64,000 bases of DNA from Dendrophyllia cribrosa (lineage: Eukaryota > Cnidaria > Anthozoa > Scleractinia > Dendrophylliidae): positions 23,639,454 through 23,703,453 of the forward strand of contig JAJLRJ010000010.1 in assembly GCA_024195265.1 (NCBI GenBank), in the 5' to 3' direction. The notes below the pieces were generated by a model that was not told the DNA's origin, did no database searches, and saw only the letters and a list, made by a program, of their open reading frames with translations. Numbering within the stretch: the stretch's first letter is position 1; every line of letters begins with the position of its first letter. Of the stretch, positions 55,417-64,000 are shown piece by piece. The translations under genes were made by a program, and so were the position numbers.

Positions 55417-56888
55417 TCAAGACTTCGCAAGTTTGGTGATCCTTTCAACCAGGAAGGCCACCACGGCAAGGATGAGCAGCCAAGCGTGTTCACCCAGAAA
55501 GGAGATAACCGACCCAGCCGCTTTGAAGATGAAGCTCACAATTGAACCAATGAGGCTAGGCAAGGCGGCAGCTGCCTTTTTGCCAAGCTCTTTAAGCCCA
55601 TTTCTAATAGCCTTGGTGGCCCTTGCCAGGCCATTCAAGGTGGCGAGTACCACAGCGCTGATGGTGATGCCAGCTGCCAGAACAACCGCTTGCAGTGTCC
55701 ATCCGTATTTCTTGAAGATTTCTCTAACCCTCTCTAGCAAGGGCCTTTGCCTTTCCCGAATCTCAATTTCTGTATTGAGCCTTGCCAGCTCTTCTTCATG
55801 TTCTGCAACCCGAGCTTCCGCGGCTTCTCTTTCAGAGGGGGAAGTGTCCTCAGCCTCTATGATGAGCTTGTCTTCAGCGTTGTTCTGTCGTTCAAGCTCT
55901 TCTTTTCGTTGTTTCAGTTCGTGCAGTGGTTTATGGCATCCATTTTTGCTCTAAGTTCATCAAAGCGTCTTTCTAATTCCCTTTTGTCAAGTTTTAGTTT
56001 GTCGATTTCGTTTCGTAGTTTGTCTTCTTCTTGGGCAGCTTTTAGCCTCTTGTCCAGTTCTTTTCGTTTGGCTTGGTGCTCAGATTCAAGAGCTCTCTTT
56101 TCATTTTTCAGTCTTTGTATTTCCTCCGTATTCAGTGGCCCATGTGCATCTTCCAGTTCCTGAATCTGGTCATCAACAGCTTTGCTTCTATTTCTGATGG
56201 CCTCCATGTCGCTGCGAAGTTCTTGTGTACCAGCAAGCGTTTGTCTCTTTTCTTGTAGTTGCTTTTCTTTTGCTTCCAGTTCTTTTTGCTTTGCTTCAAG
56301 TGCAGCATTTGTTTCATTAAACTCTTCAGTCAAAGACTTTCCGAGTGCATCTTTGATCTCTTTGGGAAGAGAAGCGTTGAGAGTCTTTTCGTCATTCCCA
56401 CGGCTTTTTGTGTAAAGGGGATACCATTTGCGTTTTCTTTCACCACGCATTTTCACCTCTATTATTTTGCCTCCATCTCTGCCTCCACCACCATCCACTA
56501 ACCGCATCTCAAGTTTCTCTTCTATCATATCGGGGAACTCATCCTTAATCTCTTCAAATGCAATGTTCTTCAGGGTTAACACCCGCTTGCCATCCCCTTT
56601 AATGAAAGAGGTTTCTGCAGTGCCAAGTGACCCTTGTTTCTCTTGGGGGAATTTTGTTCTTGTGGTCATAGGCACTTGTTCGCCAAATGGTGTGGAAGCA
56701 GCACCTGGTTTATAGGGTTGCGTGGTGTCGGTGTCTTTGAGGTCCTGGGTCCATTCACGGAGTTGTTGTTGTTCTTCTTTTGACATTTCATCCCATGGGC
56801 TGTCACCGTCATCATCGTCATCCCCTTTGTCTGGGATGAGAGGGTCTGTGTCAGTTGTCTCAGTTGGATCAAAACCGCCTTCTGCCAT
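55417..56888 (-). pseudogene. Long coiled-coil protein with hydrophobic C-terminus, frameshifted
   Basis: The first piece (55,914-56,888, 324 residues) has an acidic start (DDDDDGDSPWDEM) and then a long charged coiled coil with EAKQKELEAKEKQLQEKR. Near 55,925-55,940 the coding changes frame. The continuing frame carries more coiled coil (LKQRKEELERQNN) into LLERVREIFKKYGW and a hydrophobic end with LNGLARATKAIRNGLKELG and GEHAWLLILAVVAFLVER, stopping at 55,417. One gene of about 490 codons with a one-base shift is the simplest reading. It is probably a membrane-associated structural protein; the name and role are unknown. Its start codon is paired head-to-head with the major capsid gene. Confidence 0.72.
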
Positions 56889-56930
56889 GATGATATATAA
56901 ATATAAATTTTAAAAACACAAATATATACC
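56889..56930. promoter_or_regulatory. Divergent promoter between coiled-coil gene and major capsid gene
   Basis: The 42-nt gap carries TTTATATATCATC before the minus-strand ATG (56,886-56,888) and AAATATATACC before the plus-strand ATG at 56,931. Confidence 0.7.
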
Positions 56931-58182
56931 ATGGCTGTGCAACCGAATCTACTTCCATCTCACAGTGAAAAGACACTGGGCGCCATGAAGGCAGAGCGAA
57001 CCGTCAAGCGCATCACATTCAACCCATCTGAGGCCAATCCCGGCGAGACACTGTACGTCTCGGTGCCCAAGCTGGGCGAGCACGATGTCATCGTCACTGG
57101 TTCACTTTCACTGGTGTTCAACATCAACCTAGCCGGGGGCCACGCTAGCAACTATCTCGTACAAAATGTTTCTCGGGCCCTGGTGGACAGGTTCGTTATA
57201 AAGTTTGCCGCCACCACCGTCCAGGACACGGTTGGGTACGACATCTACAAAATTTTCGAAGACCTATTCCTCTCAGTGGATGAGCGGGAAAATATGCTTT
57301 TGGAGGGCATCCAGAGTGTGGATTTGTGTAAGATCCGCTCTGGTACTGGCGACAAGAAGACCTCAGGCGTGGATGCGGAAACCAAGCTGGAGACAATATA
57401 TAAAAATAAGTATCGCATCAACCTCGATCACCAAATCTTAACTGATCACGGAATCATATATCCTCAAGCACTATTCAATGATCTGGTCTTCGAACTAACC
57501 CTCGCCCCCGCATCTCAAGTTGTCCGTGGCTCAGACACAAGCAAGCTCGTGTACAAGTTGGAAAACCTCCAGCTGGAGTATGAGACGATCAGAAGTAAGA
57601 GTCTGGCCGACGAGGCAACAAGTACTTACACTCATGGCAAGGAGTTCGCCTATGACCTCGTAATGCGAGATCGGGTGCATCCCTTTACAAAAGGCGTTGA
57701 CAGTCGGCTGAATCTTCGGGTTAACCCACAGCGCCGGTCTCTCAAGGGGCTCCTCTTGCTGTTCATCAATCCCTATACAGCGGGTGCCAGGGACTCTGAG
57801 CACTATTTCAATCCCGACATCACCAAAGTGAAGGTCACAGTCAACGGTGTCCCAAACAGGGTCTACAACGATGGCATCAGTGGTACTGACATGTGGAGTG
57901 AAATATACCGATACTTTAACCCACACACGCGCGGCAGGCCCAACATGAACCTGACAAAATATCTCACAGGCAACAAGTTTGGTCTCTGGATTGACCTGCG
58001 GTCCATGGCTGACACAGCCCTGCACTGCAACGGCCAACGGCTCGTCAACACACAGGATGGCGTGCAACTCGAGATCGAACGAGACGGCAAAGGCTCGGGA
58101 ACCGCAAACTGCACACATCTTCACCATCTCAGACTCACAGATGAACATCATGAGCAGGCAGCTGGAATCGGTTCAGTATTAG
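56931..58182 (+). pseudogene. Major capsid protein (double jelly-roll type), frameshift near the end
   Basis: From ATG at 56,931 about 395 codons read in one frame, including LGEHDVIVTGSLSLVFNINL, LKGLLLLFINPYTAGARDSE, HYFNPDITKVKVTVNGVPN and FGLWIDLRSMADTALHCNG. Alternating beta-strands, the RRSLKGL and NPDI...VNG..N segments and the DLRS segment are typical of Polinton major capsid proteins, which form the icosahedral shell. Between about 58,100 and 58,120 the frame shifts by one base; the neighbouring frame carries the natural end (SDSQMNIMSRQLESVQY) and TAG at 58,180-58,182. The original frame stays open beyond by chance to 58,433, where it overlaps the start of the ATPase gene. Identification rests on pattern and context. 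Confidence 0.8.
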
Positions 58183-58197
58183 ACACATATATATACC
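58183..58197 (+). promoter_or_regulatory. ACACATATATATACC promoter-like motif
   Basis: It starts at the capsid stop codon and lies 9 nt before ATG 58,207 of the ATPase gene. Confidence 0.6.
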
Positions 58198-58206
58198 ACC
58201 AGCCCC

Positions 58207-58983
58207 ATGGCCACAAAACAACAAGCAACAAGCAACAAACATGTAAGTTTTACGATAAGCCGGCTCCACTGTCATCCACCAGGCCATTATCATACAATGA
58301 AATACAAAGACTTCTGGCAAAGGCACCCTCCCCACCAACACATGAACCAATTGTTTGCAAACCGACTAATATAGGTGTTGGTTATGGACCCAAGAAAGCT
58401 GCCTTTCAATGCACTAATCGTGGGACCCACTAACTCTGGCAAGACACAGTATCTTCTAAACCAACTGCGAGGCCCCTTTAGGGGTTATTTTGACTACATC
58501 GTTTTATTCTGCCCCACATTTGTCAAGAACAAGACATACGATGGCTTCGTGGACCGCGATCCGCGAATCCTCGTGATTGTCTGCCAACAGCATGAGATCG
58601 AAGACTGGTTGAAGTTGGCGAGCTTCTTTTTCACATGCACCAACACTTTATTCATACTCGATGACTGCGCCGCCTCCAAAGATGTCAAAGGCCGCACTAG
58701 CCAGCTGGTCAATCTGGAGTTCGGTGCAAGACATGACGGCATATCCGTGTGGGTCTTGACCAAGCAGATCACCAGCATTGCCAAGCCATACCGTGATAAT
58801 ATCGCAGCGATCGTGCTCTTTTACACGCCCTCCAGCAAGACTACCAAGGCCATATTCGAAGACTATGCCGGCGAGCTCTCCAACGAGGAGTACAAAGAGC
58901 TTATCGCAAGGCTCAAGTCCCGCAAGTTCTCACACCTGGTTTTCTCTCTGAGGCACCCGTATGGAATTGAGTATAACATGTAA
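58207..58983 (+). pseudogene. DNA-packaging ATPase (FtsK/HerA, A32-like), N-terminal frameshifts
   Basis: The catalytic region reads cleanly from ATG 58,384 to TAA at 58,981. It has Walker A GPTNSGKT about 15 residues in, Walker B TLFILDDCAA, and a sensor-like WVLTKQITSI. This is the Polinton genome-packaging ATPase that pumps DNA into capsids. The promoter-like motif points to an earlier ATG at 58,207. From there the plausible coding moves to another frame near 58,245 (a short T run), where KFYDKPAPLSSTRPLSYNEI is open, and back near 58,390-58,400 (a short A run). Two one-base changes would explain this; TAG at 58,372-58,374 blocks the uncorrected frame. If they are not real, a shorter protein from 58,384 is the alternative. 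Confidence 0.8.
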
Positions 58984-58988
58984 ATAAT

Positions 58989-59005
58989 ACACATACATAT
59001 ATACA
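58989..59005 (+). promoter_or_regulatory. ACACATACATATATACA promoter-like motif
   Basis: It ends 2 nt before ATG 59,008. Confidence 0.6.
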
Positions 59006-59007
59006 AT

Positions 59008-59253
59008 ATGGCCATGAATGCGCCAACCAACCTACACAAGCTCACTGTGCTTTCACAGCTTTTGGATGAATTGCGCAAACACACACTTGATGCGCAAAAC
59101 AAAATTATCAAAGCCGCTGGTGAGGAAGATCTGCGCCTCATGCTTCTCAACAGATATCCATTGCGGTTGAATTCTATACCAGACACCATGGCGGGGCTTA
59201 TACGGGAGCTTGAAGCCCTTTTGCCCGACATCAAGAGAATTATCGAAAAATAA
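59008..59253 (+). CDS. Small helical protein of unknown function (81 aa)
   Basis: The protein is predicted almost entirely helical (LLDELRKHTLDAQNKIIKA; LIRELEALLPDIKRIIEK) with no membrane segment. It lies between the ATPase and the next gene with its own promoter-like motif. No family is recognised. Confidence 0.6.
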   Translation: MAMNAPTNLHKLTVLSQLLDELRKHTLDAQNKIIKAAGEEDLRLMLLNRYPLRLNSIPDTMAGLIRELEALLPDIKRIIEK

Positions 59254-59266
59254 AAGAAACAAAAAA

Positions 59267-59282
59267 ACACATATGTATACAC
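59267..59282 (+). promoter_or_regulatory. ACACATATGTATACAC promoter-like motif
   Basis: It precedes ATG 59,290 by 7 nt. Confidence 0.6.
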
Positions 59283-59289
59283 CTTGCTG

Positions 59290-59898
59290 ATGGCACAAGC
59301 AGCTGAAGACCAGACCGCTTTGAACGAAGTATTACAGATGCTGGAGGCCACCCCTGATACCACACCTCCCACAGGGATAGCTGGTGACAATGGCATTCCT
59401 GCCAAACGTGAGAAGCTGGCAATCATTGTTTCAACCGGCAAGGCCAAAGAAGCTATCGGCGTGCAGCTCACACACGATCATGTCAAGCGATTGTCAGACA
59501 AGGACGTTGACAAGTACTGCAAAAGGTACGAGGACTACATAGGTAACAAGACAACCGAATCCCTAGTTGATTCCGCTATCATGTTCGTGTCCAAAGGCGT
59601 TGGTATGGTGATCCCGGTTGATGATATCAAGGAGTTGCAGCAAGAACTCAAAAACGACTACATCATCAACCAGGAGCTATCAAATATTGCTGGGGCTATT
59701 GCCATGCGATGCGGACGATGGCTGGCGCTTGCCAATGCTGCTCTCATCACAACAAAACACAACAAGCTTGAACGAGAGCCTGACTTGATAGAATTGGAAC
59801 CACAACCCACACATCCAAGCAGAGACAGTGAAGGCTATCCACTTGAGGGCTTTGATGAAGTTGGTGTTAATCTGGCAGCAACCTCGCAGCAACCTTGA
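59290..59898 (+). CDS. Conserved Polinton protein of unknown function (202 aa)
   Basis: ATG 59,290 is chosen because it follows the motif; the frame is open slightly upstream without ATG. The core contains YCKRYEDYIGNKTTESLVDS, GVGMVIPVDDI and LKNDYIINQELSNIAGAIAM, a conserved-looking helical domain with a hydrophobic carboxy-terminal stretch (GRWLALANAALITTKH). It may be membrane-associated. The 3' side runs into an 11-bp tandem repeat just after the stop. Confidence 0.65.
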   Translation: MAQAAEDQTALNEVLQMLEATPDTTPPTGIAGDNGIPAKREKLAIIVSTGKAKEAIGVQLTHDHVKRLSDKDVDKYCKRYEDYIGNKTTESLVDSAIMFVSKGVGMVIPVDDIKELQQELKNDYIINQELSNIAGAIAMRCGRWLALANAALITTKHNKLEREPDLIELEPQPTHPSRDSEGYPLEGFDEVGVNLAATSQQP

Positions 59899-59900
59899 AG

Positions 59901-59950
59901 GAACCTGGCTGGAACCTGGCTGGAACCTGGCTGGAACCTGGCAGCAACCT
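59901..59950. repeat. 11-bp tandem repeat GGAACCTGGCT
   Basis: Four to five copies follow the stop codon of the 202-residue gene, and related AACCT units also precede the stop. Confidence 0.85.
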
Positions 59951-59986
59951 GTCAGCACACTTGTCACATTTTGCAAAAATAAAATT

Positions 59987-60002
59987 CACATTTATATACA
60001 CT
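59987..60002 (+). promoter_or_regulatory. CACATTTATATACACT promoter-like motif
   Basis: It lies directly before ATG 60,003. Confidence 0.6.
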
Positions 60003-60536
60003 ATGGCCACACCACTCGAGACGATCCCTGAAGAAACTCAAACTCAAACCCCAACCCAAACACCTGTCCGTGTTACCTCTGAGACCCCGAAAACAAAGCC
60101 TGCAACAGCAAAGAACCCCGGCCGCGTTGCTTCTGGCAAAAGGCTAGCAGAACGCAACCGCCTGGCCCGTGAAGCAAAGAAAAATGCCGAAGCACGAAAG
60201 ACTGCACTCTCAACACAGTCCAGTGCTGCAAACCAACCCTTAACAAGTGACACCGGTGGCGCAACAAGTGACACCAACAGCAACTCAATATTTTATATTC
60301 TGGGGTTTGGTGGGTTGATTGTCTCTGCTGCGGGTGTGTACTACCAACGCGAAGCCATAATGCAAAAGCTTGGACGCACACCAAACACACCAGCAACACC
60401 AGCAAACACACCACCAGCAACACCAGCAACACCCGCTGCACCACCCCCATCATCTCGAATTCCGGTAAAACAAGGAATTATAAAAATGGAATATAAAAAC
60501 AAACACATATGTATACTGCACAAAAACCATGTCTGA
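60003..60536 (+). CDS. Basic single-span membrane protein (177 aa)
   Basis: A Thr/Pro/Gln-rich start is followed by a basic block (NPGRVASGKRLAERNRLARE), which could bind nucleic acid. Then comes a hydrophobic span (IFYILGFGGLIVSAAGVYY) and a Pro/Ala/Thr-rich tail with TPATPANTPPATP repeats. The last 20 or so codons run through the next gene's promoter-like motif and overlap its start, which is unlike the neighbours. A late frameshift and an earlier original stop are therefore possible. The role is unknown; a core or membrane virion protein is plausible. Confidence 0.6.
   Translation: MATPLETIPEETQTQTPTQTPVRVTSETPKTKPATAKNPGRVASGKRLAERNRLAREAKKNAEARKTALSTQSSAANQPLTSDTGGATSDTNSNSIFYILGFGGLIVSAAGVYYQREAIMQKLGRTPNTPATPANTPPATPATPAAPPPSSRIPVKQGIIKMEYKNKHICILHKNHV
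60503..60516 (+). promoter_or_regulatory. ACACATATGTATAC promoter-like motif
   Basis: It precedes ATG 60,529 by 12 nt. Confidence 0.6.
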
Positions 60537-60750
60537 CAACAAGCTTGTGAAATCTATCCTCGACGCTGCAACAATCATTGGCCTTGTCGCCGGTATTGGT
60601 TGGATTGGGAAAAAGACCATCAAAGAAAACTTCATTGCCGACCCCAGTGCAAGCTTGATGAACTACGTCAAGTTCGCAGCCGTCATGGCTGGCAGCATCG
60701 CGCTGAAGAAATATCTCGAAGACCAGAAAATCCTCCCAGACAACATGTAA
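60529..60750 (+). CDS. Small membrane protein (73 aa)
   Basis: Two hydrophobic segments (AATIIGLVAGIGWIGKK and MNYVKFAAVMAGSIALKKY) flank a short charged loop. The size and its own promoter-like motif fit a minor virion or membrane protein. Function unknown. Confidence 0.65.
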   Translation: MSDNKLVKSILDAATIIGLVAGIGWIGKKTIKENFIADPSASLMNYVKFAAVMAGSIALKKYLEDQKILPDNM

Positions 60751-60753
60751 AAA

Positions 60754-60769
60754 CCATATGTATACACAC
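60754..60769 (+). promoter_or_regulatory. CCATATGTATACACAC promoter-like motif
   Basis: It precedes ATG 60,777 by 7 nt. Confidence 0.6.
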
Positions 60770-60776
60770 GACCACA

Positions 60777-61214
60777 ATGGCCTCGATTGCAATAATGGCC
60801 CTTGGCGCTGTTCTCAATGCGGCCGCTTTCACGGGCGGCAACTATCTCGCGAAATATCTGTCTGGTGATAGCGGAAAGGCAGCAATGGATGAGAAAATTC
60901 GTCACGACAAAGCCCTGGAACAATACCAAGCGGCTTACGCCAAATACCAGAAGGACCGCACCAAGCTCCTCGACTGGATTGCAACCAACGATCGGATTAA
61001 ACACCAAGCTAGCCAAAACTTCCAAACCACTGACCAAGCCCTGGCCTTGTATAACCAGATGCACCAAACACAACCAGATAAACAAATCAAAGACTACAAA
61101 GAGCCTCAGTTCTCGGACTTCTACAAGCCCAGCCCACAACAACAGACTGGTGAACTTGCGTTCATTGGAGACACCCTGTTTGCGGGTGGGTATGCGGCCT
61201 ATCGCTTTCTGTAA
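60777..61214 (+). CDS. Conserved Polinton protein, helical with hydrophobic ends (145 aa)
   Basis: The start MASIAIMALGAVLNAAAFTG is hydrophobic. It is followed by a long charged helix (residues 45-80) and a YKEPQFSDFYKPSPQQQ segment, then GDTLFAGGYAAYRFL, again hydrophobic. Start choice follows the promoter-like motif; a longer frame at 60,600 is an artefact. Unknown role, probably membrane-associated. Confidence 0.65.
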   Translation: MASIAIMALGAVLNAAAFTGGNYLAKYLSGDSGKAAMDEKIRHDKALEQYQAAYAKYQKDRTKLLDWIATNDRIKHQASQNFQTTDQALALYNQMHQTQPDKQIKDYKEPQFSDFYKPSPQQQTGELAFIGDTLFAGGYAAYRFL

Positions 61215-61217
61215 ACA

Positions 61218-61230
61218 AACATATATACCC
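61218..61230 (+). promoter_or_regulatory. AACATATATACCC promoter-like motif
   Basis: It precedes ATG 61,242 by 11 nt. Confidence 0.6.
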
Positions 61231-61241
61231 GCACACCCCCT

Positions 61242-62233
61242 ATGGAGGTCAAACTCTCTAAGATATACTACAGCCCGAAAGGGTATTGGAAAGGTCTTAC
61301 CGCTGTAAAAAAGCTGGCCACTGCGGCTAGGGTCTCTGAAGAAGCGACAAAAAAATGGCTGGTCAAACAAGCCCTTTGGCAAATATATCTCCCGGCGCCA
61401 CGCTACATCCCTCGGCCCAAGTTTGATGTCTCCTCACCCAATGCAGTGCATCAAGCAGATCTTCTCTTCCTACCCCATGACAAGCTCCCTAAAGGCAGAA
61501 AGGTCTACAAATACGCATTAACCCTTGTGGATGTGGCTAGCCGATACAAAGCTGCGGAGCCCCTGACTTCGAAAGAGTCTGAAGAAGTCTCAAGGGCATT
61601 TCAGAAGATTTATAGGAAGGGGCCTTCGAAGTGGCCTCAACTCTTGCAAGTTGACCCTGGGAGTGAGTTTACGGGAGCCGTCACTAAGACCATGGAAAAC
61701 AATAAAACTACCATTCGGCGTGGGCGCCCCGATATCCACAGAGACCAAGCAATTGTGGAGAGATTCAATCGCACCCTGGCTGAAAGGCTGTTTGGCTACC
61801 AGTATGCTGTTGAAATGAATATGCCCTCTGGCCGGTCTACTGCATGGGTAAAAAGACTGCCAGATGTTGTCTCTGCTTTGAACAATGAAGTGACACGGCT
61901 CACTGGTAAGAAGCCAAAGGATGCAATACGTGAAAAAGCAATATCTTCCAAGCCTTCAACCCCATATGCTAGGCCTGTTGGGTCTATGAGAAGAAGCACC
62001 CTCCTCGAGTCCATGTACGATATCTGTACTACCCCGGTGAGCTAGAAGGGGGCGGGAGGCGTGCTACTGATCCCATCTGGTTTTTGAAGGTGGTCCATAA
62101 CATTGAGAGAGTTGTCACCAAGCCGAATGAGCCCGTGGTGTACTACATTTACGATGGGCCCAAGCGAGGATTTGTGCGTGAGGAGTTGATGGTTGTGCCA
62201 TCGGGCACTCAGTTACCACCAGCTGGGCTCTAG
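61242..62233 (+). pseudogene. Retroviral-type integrase (DDE), frameshift before the C-terminal domain
   Basis: The catalytic core has Asp73 (AVHQADLLFLP), Asp138 (LQVDPGSEF) and Glu173 (AIVERFNRTL), a D,D(35)E triad of the rve superfamily. An amino-terminal helix-turn-helix-like stretch (VKKLATAARVSEEATKKWL) precedes it. The first frame ends at 62,045. From about 62,012 the neighbouring frame is open to TAG at 62,231-62,233 with a folded-looking end (PIWFLKVVHNIERVV, YYIYDGPKRGFVREELMVV), probably the DNA- or chromatin-binding domain. One base gained or lost near 62,012-62,016 explains this. The enzyme inserts the element's ends into host DNA. It ends 6 nt from the convergent polymerase gene. 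Confidence 0.85.
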
Positions 62234-62239
62234 CGCGGG

Positions 62240-64000
62240 CTAGTGTATGTCTTTGTGCCCATATGCCAACGTGTGGACACCATCATCCTTGATCCAACGC
62301 TTGGAATCAAAGGGTGACAGTGTTGTCTTATTGAGATGCTCACCGAAGATCTGGTGGTCTTTGCTTCGAAGCCTGTCCATCCCGTGCTTGAAGGTTCGCT
62401 TGCTGAAGAGTGCATCCTTGTAGTTCTGGTGGATGATCTCTTTCTTTGTGAAAACGTTGGTGGTTCCCTTTGCTTTCTTGATGTCCAGCTTAGCTTTGAT
62501 TTCTTTGCCATCCTTGTCCTTCTTCTTAATACACCTGCTGTCGTCTTTCAAGATGCTGTACATCTTCGAGCGAAGACAGATTACCTCTGAGATAGGCACA
62601 CCCTCGCACTCATCCTTCATCTTGCCGATGACCTTCTTGTTTACTTGACTGTGCAATGGATGGTCCTTGGGATAGTCACTTGTGTCGTATCGCCAGAGAC
62701 TGCTCCTCATGTCTTTGTATATGTCCTCCGTCTTGATCTCGAGTAGGAGAGAGTCTGTGTCGGTGTAGAGTAGCTCGCACCGTGCACCGTACTTGTACTT
62801 GAGGTGCTGGTAGTAGAACCTGTACATCAAGGTTTTGGAGAGATCGAGGATGCACATACCCGTGTATACTGGCCTGTTCATCAGGATGCTGTCTTTATGC
62901 ATCTGGATGCCGGCCAGGCTGTCACTAAAGACCGTTGCTCTTGCGAATAGTGGGCTGGATAGTAGCTTCCGGAGTTTTACCTCCTCGCTGGCTCGTACGA
63001 GCTTGAGAACGGTTCGGTTCCTGAGGTTCTCCATTGTCTTGCCGAAGACGGAGTTGTTCATCAGCTTGAAGAAGTCCTTCTCAAACTGTGTCTTGGCCTG
63101 CTTTCTGAGCTCGGTGTTCAAGGTGATGTATGGCTCCATCCAATCCTTCTGGTCGAAGGAGAGAACGTTAAGCACCCTCTTCAGTTTCATACCGAGCTCG
63201 AGATAGAGCTGGAGATTGCGGTAGTGGAGGACATAGTTCTTCTTATCTCTCAGGGTGAGGAGTAGCTTTTTAGTTCTGTCCTTCCCTAGATTCAGCTCTC
63301 TTGCAAGGGCTAGTTGGTAGGGCGACATCCACTATTCTGGGACCTCTGTGCTCTCTGGGGCGAGAGGGTAAGAGTTGTGCTCGTCATGCAACTCCTCTGG
63401 GTACTCCAAGTCCACCTCGAAAATGTATCCTCTCTTTCTGTCTGGCTGCCAGCTCATAATTTGTTTTTCAGTGGGCATAATGCGCGCCCATGAGAAATTG
63501 CCGACTGGGAGAGGCTGGCTCATGGCCCAACCATAGAGGTTGTTTGCGTCGAGGTAGTGAATGTAAGTGGTCTCTTCCTCTGGATTGTAGTCTTGCAGAT
63601 ATGGATTGTTTGCCTTGCAGTAGCGCTTCATCTCTGTTGATATGCCGCCCCGCATTCCCTTCTCGATGAAGAGATACTTGTTGTAGTCGGTGAGGAGTTC
63701 GAGCTGGATTCCAGTGTGTTTGAGTAGCGCGTCCCAACTCAGACCGGGACTTGTGTAGTAGTGCGCAGGGTCAAGACCGTAGTGCTTGAGGCATGTCTTT
63801 CGGAAGTTCTCAAACACATCCGCGAGGAGAACTGTGTCTGTTGCCAGATAGAGATCGTGGTACTGCCCGAGATTCTCGCATTCGAATGCTTCCCAGACTT
63901 GCCTGGAATGCTCGTAGTCTTTATCGTCTATACCAGACTTTGTGAGTTTGCTGTAGAAGGCCTCTTTAGGCGGGAGAGATGTCTCGTTGAATCTCTCGAA
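62240..64000 (-). pseudogene. Protein-primed family B DNA polymerase, partial at right edge; in-frame TAG
   Basis: One frame on the minus strand runs from the right edge to TAG at 62,240, broken only by TAG at 63,332-63,334. Near the edge, TDTVLLADVFENFR is the last exonuclease motif. The polymerase motifs follow in order: motif A YLDANNLYGWAM (about 63,523-63,558), motif B KLMNNSVFGKTMEN (about 63,026-63,067) and motif C YTDTDSL (about 62,749-62,768). The DTDS catalytic aspartates are intact. This is the Polinton replicative polymerase, which starts synthesis from a terminal protein. The internal stop lies between motifs A and B in the region of the protein-priming insertions. The amino-terminal part is outside the window. 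Confidence 0.9.

Larger units (their letters stand above)
49690..64000. mobile_element. Maverick/Polinton (adintovirus-like) element, left part
   Basis: Fifteen closely packed intronless genes include the diagnostic set of protein-primed family B polymerase, retroviral-type DDE integrase, FtsK/HerA-type packaging ATPase and a Polinton-like major capsid protein. Coding is less AT-rich than the host DNA. The left boundary is approximate (49.68-49.75 kb) and the right end lies beyond the window. Several genes carry one stop or a one-base shift, so this copy is either a young dead provirus or affected by assembly errors. Confidence 0.9.

Noticed and set aside
57531..58151. 206-codon minus-strand frame opposite the capsid gene
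   Set aside because: It is a shadow of the capsid coding sequence, with no promoter-like motif or recognisable domain.
58183..58433. Extension of the major capsid frame by 83 codons
   Set aside because: The capsid ends in the neighbouring frame at 58,182. The extension overlaps the ATPase promoter-like motif and its amino-terminal coding.
60663..61382. 239-codon minus-strand frame opposite the small membrane genes and integrase start
   Set aside because: It is antisense to three well-supported genes, with no motif before it and an improbable composition.

Overview
The window reads as animal nuclear DNA, most likely from an anthozoan cnidarian such as a coral. This is an inference from the AT-rich, intron-rich, repeat-dense background, the L1/Tx1-like and CR1-like LINE remnants, the many short terminal-inverted-repeat elements, and the type of giant DNA element at the right end. 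No species can be named from the sequence alone.

Region 1, about 1 to 49.7 kb, is host DNA with very few exons. Its backbone is two copies, both on the minus strand, of a gene for an ionotropic glutamate receptor-like channel. Copy A (exons between 41,817 and 49,011) keeps intact reading frames and splice sites. Its first visible exon starts with the potassium-channel filter residues YGD, and the split codon before them probably encodes glycine. Copy B (exons between 9,713 and 27,523) is collinear but decayed, and it is stretched by transposons. The two copies sit in duplicated blocks, since the 3' flanks at 1.9-5.8 kb and 35.9-41.7 kb also match in order. Everything else here is repeats: a 5.3-kb L1-like LINE with target-site duplications, other LINE fragments, at least seven families of TTAA-flanked inverted-repeat elements (some nested or abutting), Harbinger-like MITEs, foldback elements, minisatellites and a roughly 1.1-kb repeat family in four copies.

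Region 2, about 49.7 kb to the right edge, is the left 14 kb of a Maverick/Polinton-type element (adintovirus-like). The sequence changes to compact, less AT-rich, intronless genes on both strands. They are a YqaJ-type exonuclease, a zinc-ribbon protein resembling poxvirus late transcription factor 3, several small membrane or virion proteins, a double-jelly-roll-type major capsid protein, a packaging ATPase, a DDE integrase and a protein-primed family B DNA polymerase that runs off the edge. Almost every gene has an ATATRTATAC-like motif 3 to 25 nt before its start codon, including two back-to-back pairs in 42-47 nt divergent intergenic gaps. Most large genes carry a single stop codon or a one-base frameshift, so this copy looks recently inactivated or contains assembly errors. 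The expected adenain-type protease is not visible in this part.

Together the virus-like genes form replication (polymerase, exonuclease), integration (integrase), virion (capsid proteins, ATPase, membrane proteins) and probable late-transcription modules. The element lies directly upstream, in transcript sense, of the pore exon of channel copy A, so it separates that exon from whatever 5' exons the gene has.
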